From the NCBI RefSeq assembly GCF_020144925.1, contig NZ_NSLC01000004.1, forward strand, positions 62,001 to 126,000: 64,000 bases of DNA, given 5' to 3'. A program made the translations under genes and the position numbers. Source of the DNA: Afifella sp. IM 167 (GTDB taxonomy: Bacteria; Pseudomonadota; Alphaproteobacteria; Rhizobiales; Afifellaceae). Shown piece by piece: positions 8,397 to 17,892 of this stretch. Within the stretch, counting starts at the first letter, position 1. Each line of letters opens with the position of its first letter. The notes beneath the pieces are model-generated. The model was given only the letters and a program-made list of their open reading frames with translations. It did no database searches and was not told the origin of the DNA.

Positions 8397-9418
8397 GAGC
8401 GGGCGCTTCCTCCGAGGCGGATGCGCGGATCGAGAACGGCGAGCAGGAGGTCGGAGACCAGCATGCCGATCAGCGTCAGAACCGCGACGAAGAGGAGAAT
8501 GAAGCCCGCCAGGTACTGGTCCTGCGACTGCAGCGCGTCGAGGAGGATCGGGCCGACCGTCGGCAGGTTGAGGACGACGGAGACGATGACGGAGCCGGAA
8601 ACCAGCGAGGGGATGAGGTTGCCGATATCGGCGACAAAGGGATTAAGCGCCATTCGCAGCGGATATTTTGCCACCAGCCGGCGCTCCTGCAGCCCCTTGG
8701 CCCGGGCCGTCATGACGTATTGCCGGTCGAGCTCGTCGAGGAGGTTCGCCCTCAGCCGCCGGATCATGCCGGCCGTGCCCGCCGTGCCGATGACGATGGT
8801 CGGCACGATGAGATGGGAAAGCACTGAGCCAATCTTTGCCAGGCTCCATGGCTGATCGACATAGACCGGGTCCATCAGCCCGCCGATCGACATGCCGAAC
8901 CAGACGTTGAAATAGTAGAGAAGGATGAGGCCGAGCAGGAAGTTCGGCGTCGCCAGACCGATATAGCCGATGAAGGTGAAGAGGTAGTCGCCGAAGGAAT
9001 ACTGCCGCATCGCCGAGTAGACGCCGATGGGCAGCGACACGACGTAGACGAAGAGGATGGTGGCGAAGTTGAGGATGATGGTCAGCGGCAGCGCCGGGCC
9101 GATCACCGTCGCCACCGGCTGGTTGTATTCGAAGGACCAGCCCCAGTTGCCCTGGATGAGGCCGGAGAAACCGGTCGGCCCCGGCCATGCGCCGACCCAG
9201 ATGAGATAGCGCTCCAGGAAGGGCCGATCGAGTGCGAACTCAGTCCTCAGGAAGGCGATCTTGTCGGCACTCGCCCCCTCCCCTGCGGCGCGCAGCGCGG
9301 CGATCTGATTGGTCAGATAGTCGCCGGGCGGCAACTCGATGATGAAGAATATCAGAAAGCTGATGACGAACAGCGTCGGGATCATCCCGACCAGCCGTCT
9401 GAGCGCGTACCGCAGCAT
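8393..9418 (-). CDS. ABC transporter permease, OppB/DppB family
   Basis: A 341-residue permease with the standard N-terminal segment (LRRLVGMIPTLFVISFLIFF at about 6-25), a periplasmic domain, and five more membrane segments. The cytoplasmic coupling motif lies around RQYVMTARAKGLQERRL. It pairs with the OppC-type protein encoded next, whose start overlaps its stop by 4 bases. A 126-base gap with a strong hairpin separates it from the binding-protein gene, so its expression is probably lower than that of the binding protein. Confidence 0.93.
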   Translation of the reverse strand: MLRYALRRLVGMIPTLFVISFLIFFIIELPPGDYLTNQIAALRAAGEGASADKIAFLRTEFALDRPFLERYLIWVGAWPGPTGFSGLIQGNWGWSFEYNQPVATVIGPALPLTIILNFATILFVYVVSLPIGVYSAMRQYSFGDYLFTFIGYIGLATPNFLLGLILLYYFNVWFGMSIGGLMDPVYVDQPWSLAKIGSVLSHLIVPTIVIGTAGTAGMIRRLRANLLDELDRQYVMTARAKGLQERRLVAKYPLRMALNPFVADIGNLIPSLVSGSVIVSVVLNLPTVGPILLDALQSQDQYLAGFILLFVAVLTLIGMLVSDLLLAVLDPRIRLGGSARS

Positions 9419-9440
9419 TCAGCTTCGCCTCTCCCCCAGC

Positions 9441-9458
9441 GGCGGGAATTCTCCCGCC
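9441..9458 (-). repeat. Intercistronic hairpin between binding-protein and permease genes
   Basis: A perfect inverted repeat with 7-bp arms (GGCGGGA / TCCCGCC) and a 4-base loop, in the 126-base gap between the binding protein and first permease. No T-run follows, so it is not a classical terminator. Such structures protect the upstream message from 3' decay and raise binding-protein levels. Similar elements lie at the same junction in two other transport operons of this window. Confidence 0.6.
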
Positions 9459-9544
9459 CGTTCCTCCCGGCCGCACACCGAACTTTTTCGGCGGCACCAT
9501 CCGTTTTTCAGCCGCAGCGCCCCCAAACGCTGAAGCAGGCGTCT

Positions 9545-11527
9545 TCACTTCGTCCCGATGCCGACCTCGTTCCTGCCGACCTTCACCGGTGTCACTTCCA
9601 TAGCGTCGTCGTCGAACCAGAAGGCATCCATGCGATGCAGGCCGAACTGTGCGCCCGGATCCCAGCCGTATATGCCGGCGAGCGGCACGTTGCGAAGATA
9701 GTTGGAGCGCACCACCGGCTGGAAGACATCGGCGACGATGCCGATGGAAAAAGTCTCGGCCGCGTGGATCTGCAACATCTGCTGCCAGATGCGCCGTCGC
9801 TCCTCGGTCGTGATCGTGCGCTGCCAGGCGCGGTAGAGCTTCACCAGCTGGCGCGCGGGCCCGTAATCGACCGGCTTGCCCTTCTCGCCATGGTGGGCGA
9901 AATATTCGCCCCAGGCCGGCCAGATGAAGTTCTCGTAGACGATCGGAGCGAAATCGTCCGGCGGCATGTCGGCCGTCGGGATGCCGTTGTCGAAGCCGGC
10001 ATCGGCGACCATCTGCAGCAGCCCGGCATTCGCCCGGCGGCGGATGTTGTCGCGCTCCGATGGCTTGATCATCATGTCGACGCCGATCTCGCGCCAGGTC
10101 TCGCGCACCAGTTCCAGCGCATCGACGATCTCCGGGCTCTCGCCATCGGTCTCCACGATGATCTGCAGCGGACGCCCGTCCGCCATCAGGCGGATTCCGT
10201 CGCCGCGCCGCTCGGTCAGGCCGATCTCGTCGAGAAGCGCGGAGGCGAAATCGGGGTCGTACTGCGTCCAGGCGGTGCGGTACTGCGGGCGGAAAAGCGG
10301 GCTCAGCGGCGTGACGGAGTTGTTGCTCGGTGTCGCCAGGCCGAAGAAGAGCACGCGGTTGATGAGCTCGCGGTCGATGCCGAGCGACAGGGCGTGGCGG
10401 AATCGCACGTCGAGGAAGAGCTTGCGCCAGCCCTCGTCCTCGATGTTGAGGTTGGGATAGAGCGCGATGCGCGCCGCCTTGGCGTCGGGCCAGAAGAGGG
10501 TCTGGTAGTCGCGCTCTTCCTCGCCGTTCTTCAGGACGGTGATGTCGGAGAAGGAGAGGCCGCGCGCCTGCAGATCGGCCTCGCCGGCATGCACCTTGGC
10601 CGCCACGAGCCGGGCATCGGCGACGTCGAGCACGATGCGGTCGACATAGGGAAGCTGGCGGCCGTTCCTGTCGATGCGATGGTAATAGGGATTGCGAATG
10701 AAGGTGAAACGACGTCCCGAGGCCGGCTGCACGACCCATGGCTGCAGGGTCGGCATCTCCGGATGCTCGTTGCCGTACATGTCGTCCATGAGGTTGTGCT
10801 CGGCCGCCCAGCTCCGCTTCTTGTCGCGCGCCATTTCCGCTTCGATGAAGGCGAGGTCGCCGTAGCGCTCGTGCCATTTCTTCAGGAAGTGCGCCGGGCG
10901 GTAGATGAAGGGCGGACGGGCCCTCGCCAGATTCTGCAGGAAGCCGGGATTGGGCTTGTCCCAGGCATAGCGGACCGTCAGCGGATCGATGATCTCGAAA
11001 CGCGGTCCCTTGCCGTCGACGAGCAGGAAGGCCGGCAGGCCGCCCGGCGTGAGCTCCGCATTGGAGGCGATGTCCTCGAAATAGTAGCGAAAATCCTCGG
11101 CGGTGAAGGGATGGCCGTCCGACCATTTGTGGCCGGCGCGCAGGTGGAAGGTGAAGACGCGGTCGCCCTCGACATCGACGGATTTCAGGATGTCGGGCTT
11201 CAGCTCCAGGTTCCGGTCGAAGACGACGAGGCGCGCATAGCCCCAGACATTGACGAGGCGCACGTCCTTCTTGCGCGTGATGATGCTGTGGAGTTCGCCG
11301 CCGTGCCGGCCGGGTCCTCCGCCCTCCGGAAAGGTATCGTAGACGAGCGGGTCCTGCGGCACCCTTTCCTCGATCGGCGGCAGGGCGGAAACGTCATGGG
11401 TCTTGGCAAGCGTCTCCGTCTCTATGAGGGGCGGCTGGGCGGCCGCCGCGCCTGCCGGGATCGCGCCTGCCGGGATCGCGAGGAGCGTGGCGGCGAAGAG
11501 CGCGGAGAAAAGCCCGGAAAGACGCAT
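9545..11527 (-). CDS. ABC transporter substrate-binding protein, family 5 (oligopeptide type)
   Basis: A 660-residue extracytoplasmic binding protein of the DppA/OppA (SBP_bac_5) family. The start is the ATG at 11527, sharing one base with the stop of the ATPase gene. Residues 1-32 are a Sec signal peptide (MRLSGLFSALFAATLLAIPAG onward). The family motif HLRAGHKWSDGHPFTAEDF is at about 110-128, in its expected place. At 660 residues it is longer than typical DppA (about 530) and matches the large YejA-like subgroup, consistent with the large OppC loop. Ligand: probably an oligopeptide or peptide conjugate; not resolvable from sequence. Confidence 0.93.
   Translation of the reverse strand: MRLSGLFSALFAATLLAIPAGAIPAGAAAAQPPLIETETLAKTHDVSALPPIEERVPQDPLVYDTFPEGGGPGRHGGELHSIITRKKDVRLVNVWGYARLVVFDRNLELKPDILKSVDVEGDRVFTFHLRAGHKWSDGHPFTAEDFRYYFEDIASNAELTPGGLPAFLLVDGKGPRFEIIDPLTVRYAWDKPNPGFLQNLARARPPFIYRPAHFLKKWHERYGDLAFIEAEMARDKKRSWAAEHNLMDDMYGNEHPEMPTLQPWVVQPASGRRFTFIRNPYYHRIDRNGRQLPYVDRIVLDVADARLVAAKVHAGEADLQARGLSFSDITVLKNGEEERDYQTLFWPDAKAARIALYPNLNIEDEGWRKLFLDVRFRHALSLGIDRELINRVLFFGLATPSNNSVTPLSPLFRPQYRTAWTQYDPDFASALLDEIGLTERRGDGIRLMADGRPLQIIVETDGESPEIVDALELVRETWREIGVDMMIKPSERDNIRRRANAGLLQMVADAGFDNGIPTADMPPDDFAPIVYENFIWPAWGEYFAHHGEKGKPVDYGPARQLVKLYRAWQRTITTEERRRIWQQMLQIHAAETFSIGIVADVFQPVVRSNYLRNVPLAGIYGWDPGAQFGLHRMDAFWFDDDAMEVTPVKVGRNEVGIGTK
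11448..11477 (-). repeat. 15-bp tandem duplication inside the signal-peptide coding region
   Basis: Two exact back-to-back copies of a 15-base unit (GCGCCTGCCGGGATC on the plus strand). They duplicate the residues AIPAG in the hydrophobic part of the binding-protein signal peptide. The unit length keeps the frame, so copy-number change would alter signal-peptide length without frameshift. Confidence 0.8.
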
Positions 11528-13491
11528 CACGCCGCCCTTTGCCGCGCCTGCGGCACGCAGACGAAGTGGCCCGGCGCGACTTCCTGGAGCTTCGGCTCCA
11601 TGCCGTCGACCAGGCGGTAGGGCTCCGGCCAGCAGGCGGGATCGGAAGCGCCCTCCTGCGCCAGCGCGGCGAAGTCGAGCTTCTGGTCGAGGCTCGGCGT
11701 CGGGATCGCCTTCAGGAGCGCCTGCGTATAGGGGTGGCGGGCTTCCTCGATGATCGCCCGCTTGTCCGCCAGTTCCACGATACGGCCCGCGCACATCACC
11801 GCGACGCGGTCGGCGATGTAGTCGACGACGGCAAGGTTGTGGCTGACGAAGACGAAGGTGAGGCCGAGCTCGGCCTTGAGATCCTTCAGGAGATTGAGGA
11901 TCTGCGCCTGCACGGAAACGTCGAGGGCGGAGACCGGCTCGTCGCACAGAAGCAGCTCCGGCGAGAGGGCGAGCGCGCGGGCGATGCCGATGCGCTGGCG
12001 CTGGCCGCCGGAGAAGGAATGCGGGTAGCGCCGCAGGTGGCTGACGTTGAGCCCGACCATGCGGATCAGCTCCTTCACCCGCTCCTGCCGCTCCTCCGGC
12101 GTGCCGACCTTATGGATGACGAGCGGCTCGGCGAGGATGTCGCGCACCGTCATGCGCGGGCTCAGCGAGGAAAACGGATCCTGGAAGATGATCTGGACAC
12201 GGCGGCGGAAGGCGAAGCGCTCGGCCGAAGAGAGGGTGGAAAGGTCGCGCGCCTCGCCGTCGAAGCGATAGAGGACGGAGCCCCGATCGGGATCCTCGGC
12301 GCCAAGGATCACCTTTGCCGTCGTCGTCTTGCCCGAGCCGGACTGGCCGACGAGACCGAGGCATTCGCCGCTCTTCACCCTGAGGCTGACATCGTCCATG
12401 GCGCGGATGGTGCGCAGGCCGGCCGCCGGCCCGGTCCGCCGCAGATGATAGATCTTGGAGACATCGCGCAGTTCCAGGAGAGGCGTCGCGCTCTCCGGCG
12501 CCGCGCGGTCGCGATGCAGGAACACCGCCGGGCGCGCGTCGATGGGACGGATCGGCTGCAGCCTCTCGTCCGGCCCCATATCGAAGCGCGGCACGGCGTT
12601 CAGGAGCGACTTCAGATAGGGGTGGCCGGGATGGCGGAAGACATCGTCGATGGAGCCCGATTCCATGATGCGGCCGCGATAGATGACGGCGACATGGTCG
12701 GCCATGTTCGCCACCACGCCGAAATCGTGGGTGATGAGCAGGACCGACATGTCGAGCTCGCCCTGCACCCGGCGGATGAGATGCAGCACCTCGGCCTGGA
12801 TGGTGACGTCGAGAGCCGTCGTCGGCTCGTCGGCGACGAGGAGCGCCGGGCGGCACATCAGCGCCATGGCGATGACGGCGCGCTGGCGAAGGCCGCCGGA
12901 AAGCTCGAACGGATAGACCGAAAGTGCGCGCTGCGGGTCCGGGAACTGCACGAGGCGAAGCATCTCGGCAGAAAGCTCGCGCGCCTCGCGCCGGCCGACG
13001 CCGCGATGCAGGCGCACCACCTCGCCGAGCTGGTCGCCGATCGTATGCAGCGGCGAAAGCGCCGTCATGGGCTCCTGGAAGACGATGGAGATGCGGTCGC
13101 CGCGAATGCAGCGCATCGCTTCGCTCATCGGGTCGAGGCCGGCGAGATCGACGGTCTTGCCGCTCCGCGGATCGCAGAACAGCATCTGGCCGGAGACGAT
13201 GCGCCCCTTCTTCGGAAGGATACCGAGGAGGGCCTGCGAGATCACCGTCTTGCCCGAGCCGGATTCGCCCACGAGCGCCACCGTCGAGCCGCGCGGGACC
13301 TGCAGGGAGACCCCGTCCACCGCCCGGCTCACGCCGTCGTCGCCGGTAAAATCGACAACGAGGTCGCGAATGTCGAGGACCGGCCCGGCACCTGCAGCCG
13401 GCGCGGCCGTTTCACTCTGCGGGGAGGCGGATCTGGGCGGACTAAGCTCGTTCACGAAAAGCAGCTTGGCGAACAGTTTGGAGGCGCGCAA
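11527..13491 (-). CDS. Dual ATPase of the oligopeptide ABC importer (fused DppD-DppF type)
   Basis: A 654-residue cytoplasmic protein with two complete ABC ATPase domains. The first has Walker A GESGSGKT near 75, signature LSGGLRQR and Walker B LLVADEPTTALDV. The second has GQSGSGKTT near 375, signature FSGGQRQR and LLLCDEPVSALDV. It powers the permease pair encoded downstream; such fusions are common in alphaproteobacterial peptide importers. The open frame starts with a TTG at 13491; a GTG at 13455 is an equally possible start because neither has a clear ribosome site. It is the first gene of the long minus-strand run. Confidence 0.93.
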   Translation of the reverse strand: MRASKLFAKLLFVNELSPPRSASPQSETAAPAAGAGPVLDIRDLVVDFTGDDGVSRAVDGVSLQVPRGSTVALVGESGSGKTVISQALLGILPKKGRIVSGQMLFCDPRSGKTVDLAGLDPMSEAMRCIRGDRISIVFQEPMTALSPLHTIGDQLGEVVRLHRGVGRREARELSAEMLRLVQFPDPQRALSVYPFELSGGLRQRAVIAMALMCRPALLVADEPTTALDVTIQAEVLHLIRRVQGELDMSVLLITHDFGVVANMADHVAVIYRGRIMESGSIDDVFRHPGHPYLKSLLNAVPRFDMGPDERLQPIRPIDARPAVFLHRDRAAPESATPLLELRDVSKIYHLRRTGPAAGLRTIRAMDDVSLRVKSGECLGLVGQSGSGKTTTAKVILGAEDPDRGSVLYRFDGEARDLSTLSSAERFAFRRRVQIIFQDPFSSLSPRMTVRDILAEPLVIHKVGTPEERQERVKELIRMVGLNVSHLRRYPHSFSGGQRQRIGIARALALSPELLLCDEPVSALDVSVQAQILNLLKDLKAELGLTFVFVSHNLAVVDYIADRVAVMCAGRIVELADKRAIIEEARHPYTQALLKAIPTPSLDQKLDFAALAQEGASDPACWPEPYRLVDGMEPKLQEVAPGHFVCVPQARQRAA

Positions 13492-13535
13492 GAATTATCG
13501 CATCGACCCACACAGGCCGATGACAGGCGCGGTAA

Positions 13536-14225
13536 CTAGGCTTTCGCGGCGGCTGCTCCGCCTTTGCGGGCCTCGACATAGAGGCTTTCCCATGCGCGTT
13601 GCGGCGTATCGAGCAGCAGCCGCGGCTCGGCTCCCTCGCCGAAATCGCAGCGGCGGATATCCTCAAAGCCCGCTTCGGCCAGAACCTCCGCCATCAGTTC
13701 GAAATCGTAGCAGCATTTGTGCCCCCAATTGTGGTTTAGGTTCCACATCGCCTCGGCGCGGATCTTCCATTTGAGAAAGTTCTCGTGGGGCACCTCGCCG
13801 GCATAGTAGGCCGCGTACTTCTCCAGCGAGGGAACGATGATGCGGATGACGGCGCCGGGCGCCATCACGCGCCAGAGCTCGGCGAGAAGCCGGCGCGTAT
13901 CGGCGATCCTGAGGTGCTCCAGCACATGCTCGGTATAGACGCCCTCGAAGAAGGCATCGTCGCATCTGAGGGGCCGGCGAAGATCGAGCGCCCAGTCGAC
14001 CTTCTGCGGCTCCTCTCCCTTCAGGCGGTGCAGGAGGTTGAGGGGGAAGAAGTCGGCGTTGACGTATGCCTCGCGCCGGTTCCTGCCGAAGCCGAGATTG
14101 AGGAGGCCGTTCTTCTTCGGCGGCCGGGAGCGGAAGGGCGAAAGGAGCGCCGAGACCGCCTCGAAGGCGAGGTCCTCGCGGCCCCGCCGCCACTTGTTGC
14201 GAAAGTCGTGCTTGCTGCCGGCCAT
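13536..14225 (-). CDS. SAM-dependent methyltransferase (class I, type 11-like)
   Basis: A 229-residue protein. The start ATG at 14225 is preceded by AGGGG; an upstream start at 14261 is less likely. The SAM-binding region begins with LLNLGFGRNRRE, and the HVLEHLRIADTRRLLAE segment corresponds to motif III/IV of type 11 methyltransferases that act on sugars or lipids. It is divergent from the glycosyltransferase operon and shares its 148-base promoter region, so methylation of the same glycan is a reasonable inference. A 44-base gap separates it from the transporter ATPase gene on the same strand. Confidence 0.85.
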   Translation of the reverse strand: MAGSKHDFRNKWRRGREDLAFEAVSALLSPFRSRPPKKNGLLNLGFGRNRREAYVNADFFPLNLLHRLKGEEPQKVDWALDLRRPLRCDDAFFEGVYTEHVLEHLRIADTRRLLAELWRVMAPGAVIRIIVPSLEKYAAYYAGEVPHENFLKWKIRAEAMWNLNHNWGHKCCYDFELMAEVLAEAGFEDIRRCDFGEGAEPRLLLDTPQRAWESLYVEARKGGAAAAKA

Positions 14226-14373
14226 GTCCCCTGCGATAGGCTGGCGCGAGCCGCAGGGCAATGCGCCTCGGCCTCCTTGTTGAAACCCCTGAGCCGGTCT
14301 ACGTTCGAGCAGAGGAAGTCAGGCTTCGGGGACCGCGGCCTTTTCCAAAGCATGCGGCAGGCGCCTCGACGGC

Positions 14374-15570
14374 ATGACTCAAAAATCGCGCATCCTCATC
14401 TACAGCCACGATACCTTCGGGCTCGGGCATCTGCGGCGCTGCCAGGCCCTGGCGGAGGCGCTCGTGGAGCGCTTCGAAAACGCCTCGGTGATGATCCTTT
14501 CCGGCTCGCCGATCATCGGCAGCTTCGAGTATCGCTCGCGCGTCGATTTCGTGCGCGTGCCGGGCGTCATCAAGCTGAGGAACGGCGAATACACCTCGCT
14601 CAACCCGAAGCTCGACATCAACGAGACGCTGTCGATCCGCTCCTCGATCATCGAGCATACGGCGACGATCTACCGGCCGGACATCTTCATCGTCGACAAG
14701 GAGCCCTACGGCCTGAGGGGCGAGGTGCGGCCGACCCTGATGGCGCTGAAACGGATGGGCACGCGGCTGGTGCTCGGCCTCAGGGACGTGCTCGACGACC
14801 AGCAGATCCTCGCCACCGAATGGGCCCGCAAGGAGGCCTATCACGCCCTTACCTATATCTATGACGAGATCTGGGTCTACGGGCTGAAGTCGATCTACGA
14901 TCCGCTCGCCGGGCTGCCGCTGCCGGAAGCGGTGCGCGACAAGATGGTCTTCACCGGATATCTGCGGCGCCATCTGCCGGCGATGGAGAGCTACCAGCCC
15001 GACCCCTTCGAGGGCGATCCCTACATCCTCGTGACGCCCGGCGGCGGAGCGGACGGGATGGAACTCGTCGACTGGGTGTTCCGCGCCTACGAGGCGCAGG
15101 AACGCGCCCTCTACCCCGCCCTTGTCGTTCTCGGGCCTTTCATGGCCCAGAGCGAGCAGCAGGCCTTCATGGAACGGGCGGAAAGCCTCCGGAACGTGAA
15201 GATGATGCGCTTCACGCCGCAGCTGGAGCCGCTGATCGACGGGGCGATCGCCCTCGTGGGCATGGGCGGCTACAACACCTTCTGCGAGGCGATTTCCTTC
15301 GACAAGCCGACGCTGCTCATCCCGCGCATCGTGCCGCGGCGCGAGCAGGCGATCCGGGCCGAAAGGGCCGAGGCGCTGGGGCTCGCCACGCACCTGCCGA
15401 TCGACCGATATCCGGACGTCACGGCCATCACCGATGCGCTCTCCAAGCTGCCGGAGCGCAAGCCGCCTTCGGCCAGTAGCATTCCCGGTCTCCTCGACGG
15501 CTGGCAGAACATCTACGAGCAGGTCGCGCAGGTGCTGGAGCCGGATATCCTGAAACGCACCCTGCCCTAG
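14374..15570 (+). CDS. Predicted glycosyltransferase, MurG-like GT-B (COG4671 type)
   Basis: A 398-residue GT-B protein of the family annotated as predicted glycosyl transferase, MurG-like. The N-terminus carries the SHDTFGLGHLRRC motif (residues 11-23), the glycine-rich acceptor-side loop of this family. The C-terminal half holds the sugar-nucleotide side, with TPGGGADG near 227 and the GMGGYNTFCEA loop near 297. No signal peptide or membrane segment, so it acts in the cytoplasm or at the inner membrane face. First gene of a run of six with overlaps or short gaps. A paralogue is encoded three genes on (17889-19031). Confidence 0.85.
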   Translation: MTQKSRILIYSHDTFGLGHLRRCQALAEALVERFENASVMILSGSPIIGSFEYRSRVDFVRVPGVIKLRNGEYTSLNPKLDINETLSIRSSIIEHTATIYRPDIFIVDKEPYGLRGEVRPTLMALKRMGTRLVLGLRDVLDDQQILATEWARKEAYHALTYIYDEIWVYGLKSIYDPLAGLPLPEAVRDKMVFTGYLRRHLPAMESYQPDPFEGDPYILVTPGGGADGMELVDWVFRAYEAQERALYPALVVLGPFMAQSEQQAFMERAESLRNVKMMRFTPQLEPLIDGAIALVGMGGYNTFCEAISFDKPTLLIPRIVPRREQAIRAERAEALGLATHLPIDRYPDVTAITDALSKLPERKPPSASSIPGLLDGWQNIYEQVAQVLEPDILKRTLP

Positions 15571-15583
15571 GGCAGGCCGGGCC

Positions 15584-16798
15584 ATGCGCGTCGCGACACT
15601 CCTCAAGGGCTATCCGCGCCTGTCGGAGACCTTCATCGCCCAGGAGATTCTCGGCCTGGAGAGGCGAGGGATTGCGCAGATGATCGTCTCCCTGCGCCAC
15701 CCGACAGACCCCTACGAGCACGACCTTCACCGCGAGATCGGGGCGGAGCGCTACTATCTTCCCGAATACCTGAAGGACGATCCGGCGCGGGTCCGGCGCG
15801 CGCGGCGGCTCGCCGAAGAGCTGCCGGGATACAAGGCCGCCCTCGCCGCCTTCGAGGCCGACTTCGCCGCCGACCGGACCGCCAACCGGCGCCGGCGCTT
15901 CGGCCAGGCCTGCGTGCTCGCGGCCGAGATGCCGAGCGACATCGGCTGGATGCACTGCCATTTCCTGCATACGCCGGCCTCGGTCGCGCGATATGCCAGC
16001 CTGATGACGGGCATCGGCTGGTCCTTTTCGGCCCATGCCAAGGACATCTGGACGACGCCGGCGCCCGAGCTTTCAGCCAAGCTTGCCTCGGCGCGCTGGG
16101 GCGCGACCTGCACGGCGGCGAACGTGGCCTATCTGAAGAGCCTTTCCGACGATCCGGGAAAGATCTCGCTCGTCTATCACGGGCTCGACCTTGCCCGCTT
16201 CCCTTCGAGCCCGCCGGAGCATCCGCAGGCAGAGGAGATCACCATCCTCACCATCGGGCGCGCGGTGGAGAAGAAGGGCTTTTCGGACCTCCTGCGCGCC
16301 CTTGCGCTGCTGAAATCCGATCCGCGCTGGCGGCTGGTGCATATCGGCGGCGGCGGCCTGATCGCGCGGCTGCGCGCCGAAGCGGAGAAGCTTGCCATCT
16401 CGCAGCGCTTGGATTTCCGTGGCGCACAGCCTCGCGAGAATGTCTTCGACGCCCTCAAGGAGGCCGATATCTTCGTGCTGCCCTCGCGCATCACCCGTTC
16501 CGGCGACCGGGACGGCCTGCCGAACGTCCTGATGGAGGCGGCGGCCTTCGCGCTGCCGGCCGTCGCCACGACGGTCTCGGCGATCCCTGAATTCGTCGAG
16601 GACGGCAAGACCGGGCTTCTCGTTCACGAGCGCGACCCGAAAGCGCTGGCCGAGGCGCTTTCGGCCATGATGGACGATGCGGGCAGGCGCCGCGAGCAGG
16701 GGCTTGCGGCATTCGCACGCGTGCATTCGCGCTTTTCCTGCGAGCCCGGGATCGATTTCATGGCGGAGAAGCTGAAAGCCTCTCTGGCAGGACGATGA
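15584..16798 (+). CDS. Glycosyltransferase family 4 (GT1 superfamily)
   Basis: A 404-residue GT-B enzyme. The C-terminal domain shows the retaining GT4 hallmarks: ILTIGRAVEKKGFSDLLRA near 221-240, and the EX7E-type region around EADIFVLPSRITRSGDRDGLPNVLMEA. The latter fits the COG0438 colanic-acid-type subgroup. It starts 13 bases after the preceding glycosyltransferase and ends with a 4-base overlap into the next. Donor and acceptor sugars cannot be assigned. Confidence 0.9.
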   Translation: MRVATLLKGYPRLSETFIAQEILGLERRGIAQMIVSLRHPTDPYEHDLHREIGAERYYLPEYLKDDPARVRRARRLAEELPGYKAALAAFEADFAADRTANRRRRFGQACVLAAEMPSDIGWMHCHFLHTPASVARYASLMTGIGWSFSAHAKDIWTTPAPELSAKLASARWGATCTAANVAYLKSLSDDPGKISLVYHGLDLARFPSSPPEHPQAEEITILTIGRAVEKKGFSDLLRALALLKSDPRWRLVHIGGGGLIARLRAEAEKLAISQRLDFRGAQPRENVFDALKEADIFVLPSRITRSGDRDGLPNVLMEAAAFALPAVATTVSAIPEFVEDGKTGLLVHERDPKALAEALSAMMDDAGRRREQGLAAFARVHSRFSCEPGIDFMAEKLKASLAGR

Positions 16799-17892
16799 GA
16801 ATTGCCTTCGCCGCGCCGATGAAACCGCCGGACGACCCGGTGCCTTCGGGCGATCGCACCTTCGCCCGCGCGATCCTCGCCGCCCTTTCCGGCCTCGGCC
16901 ACGATGTGGAACTCGCCAGCCGCTTCCGGTCCTGGACACGCGAGCCCGACAGGCAGCCAGCGCTCCGGAGCGAAGGTCTCAGGGAGGCGGCCGCCGTCCT
17001 GGCACGGCTTCGCGAGAACCCGCCCGACTTCTTCCTCACCTACCATCTCTACCACCGGGCGCCCGACTGGATCGGCCCTGCCGTCTCGCAGGCGCTTGCC
17101 ATCCCCTACGGCATCATCGAAGCGAGCTTTGCCCGGAAGCAGATGGCCGGCCCCTGGGCACAGGGCGCTGCCGATGCCCGCGCCGCGCTGGAAGGCGCGT
17201 CCCTCGTCGCCGCCATCCAGTCGGAGGATGAAGCGGGGCTCAAGGCGGTCGTGCCGGAGGCAAGGCTGACGCGGCTTGCGCCCTTTTCCGACCTTTCTCC
17301 CTTTCTGGAAGCGCCGCTGCATCGCCCAGAGGGCAGGACGCTGAAGCTCCTTTCCGTCGGGATGATGCGGCCGGGCAACAAGGCCGAGACCTATCGCGCC
17401 CTCGCCTCCGCACTCTCGGCCTGGGAGTTTTGCGACTGGCACCTTTGCGTGGTCGGCGAAGGGCCGGAACGGGGCGCGATCGAGCCGCTCTTTGCCCCTG
17501 AGAAAACCCGCTTTCTCGGCGGCGTGCCGGCCGAAAGGCTGCAGGCGCTCTACCGCGAGGCCGACATCTTCGTCTGGCCCTCGGTGAAAGAGCCTTTCGG
17601 CTTCGTCTTCATGGAGGCGATGGCTTCCGGCCTGCCGGCGATCGGCGGGCGGAGCGGCGGCGTGCCGGACGTGGTACGGGACGGAAAAACCGGGCTTCTC
17701 GTCGAGGCCTCCGATCCGGCGACGATCCTCGCCGCGCTCGACACGCTTCGCGACCCGGCGGTGCGCGCGCGGATGGGCGAAGAAGCGCGGCGGATCGCCG
17801 TCGCCGAGCACAGCCTTAAGGCCGGGCAGGCAAAGCTCGCCGCCTTCCTGGAGCGCACCTGCCGCAACTTCGCGGACAGGCCCCTCCCATGA
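16795..17892 (+). CDS. Glycosyltransferase family 4
   Basis: A 365-residue GT-B glycosyltransferase. The donor-binding half includes KLLSVGMMRPGNKAETY near 181 and the EADIFVWPSVKEPFGFVFMEA acid/base region near 254, typical of GT4. The N-terminal half begins MRIAFAAPMKPPDDPVPSGD, where the acceptor loop is expected. It overlaps both neighbours by 4 bases, so it is strictly co-translated within the glycan operon. Confidence 0.9.
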   Translation: MRIAFAAPMKPPDDPVPSGDRTFARAILAALSGLGHDVELASRFRSWTREPDRQPALRSEGLREAAAVLARLRENPPDFFLTYHLYHRAPDWIGPAVSQALAIPYGIIEASFARKQMAGPWAQGAADARAALEGASLVAAIQSEDEAGLKAVVPEARLTRLAPFSDLSPFLEAPLHRPEGRTLKLLSVGMMRPGNKAETYRALASALSAWEFCDWHLCVVGEGPERGAIEPLFAPEKTRFLGGVPAERLQALYREADIFVWPSVKEPFGFVFMEAMASGLPAIGGRSGGVPDVVRDGKTGLLVEASDPATILAALDTLRDPAVRARMGEEARRIAVAEHSLKAGQAKLAAFLERTCRNFADRPLP

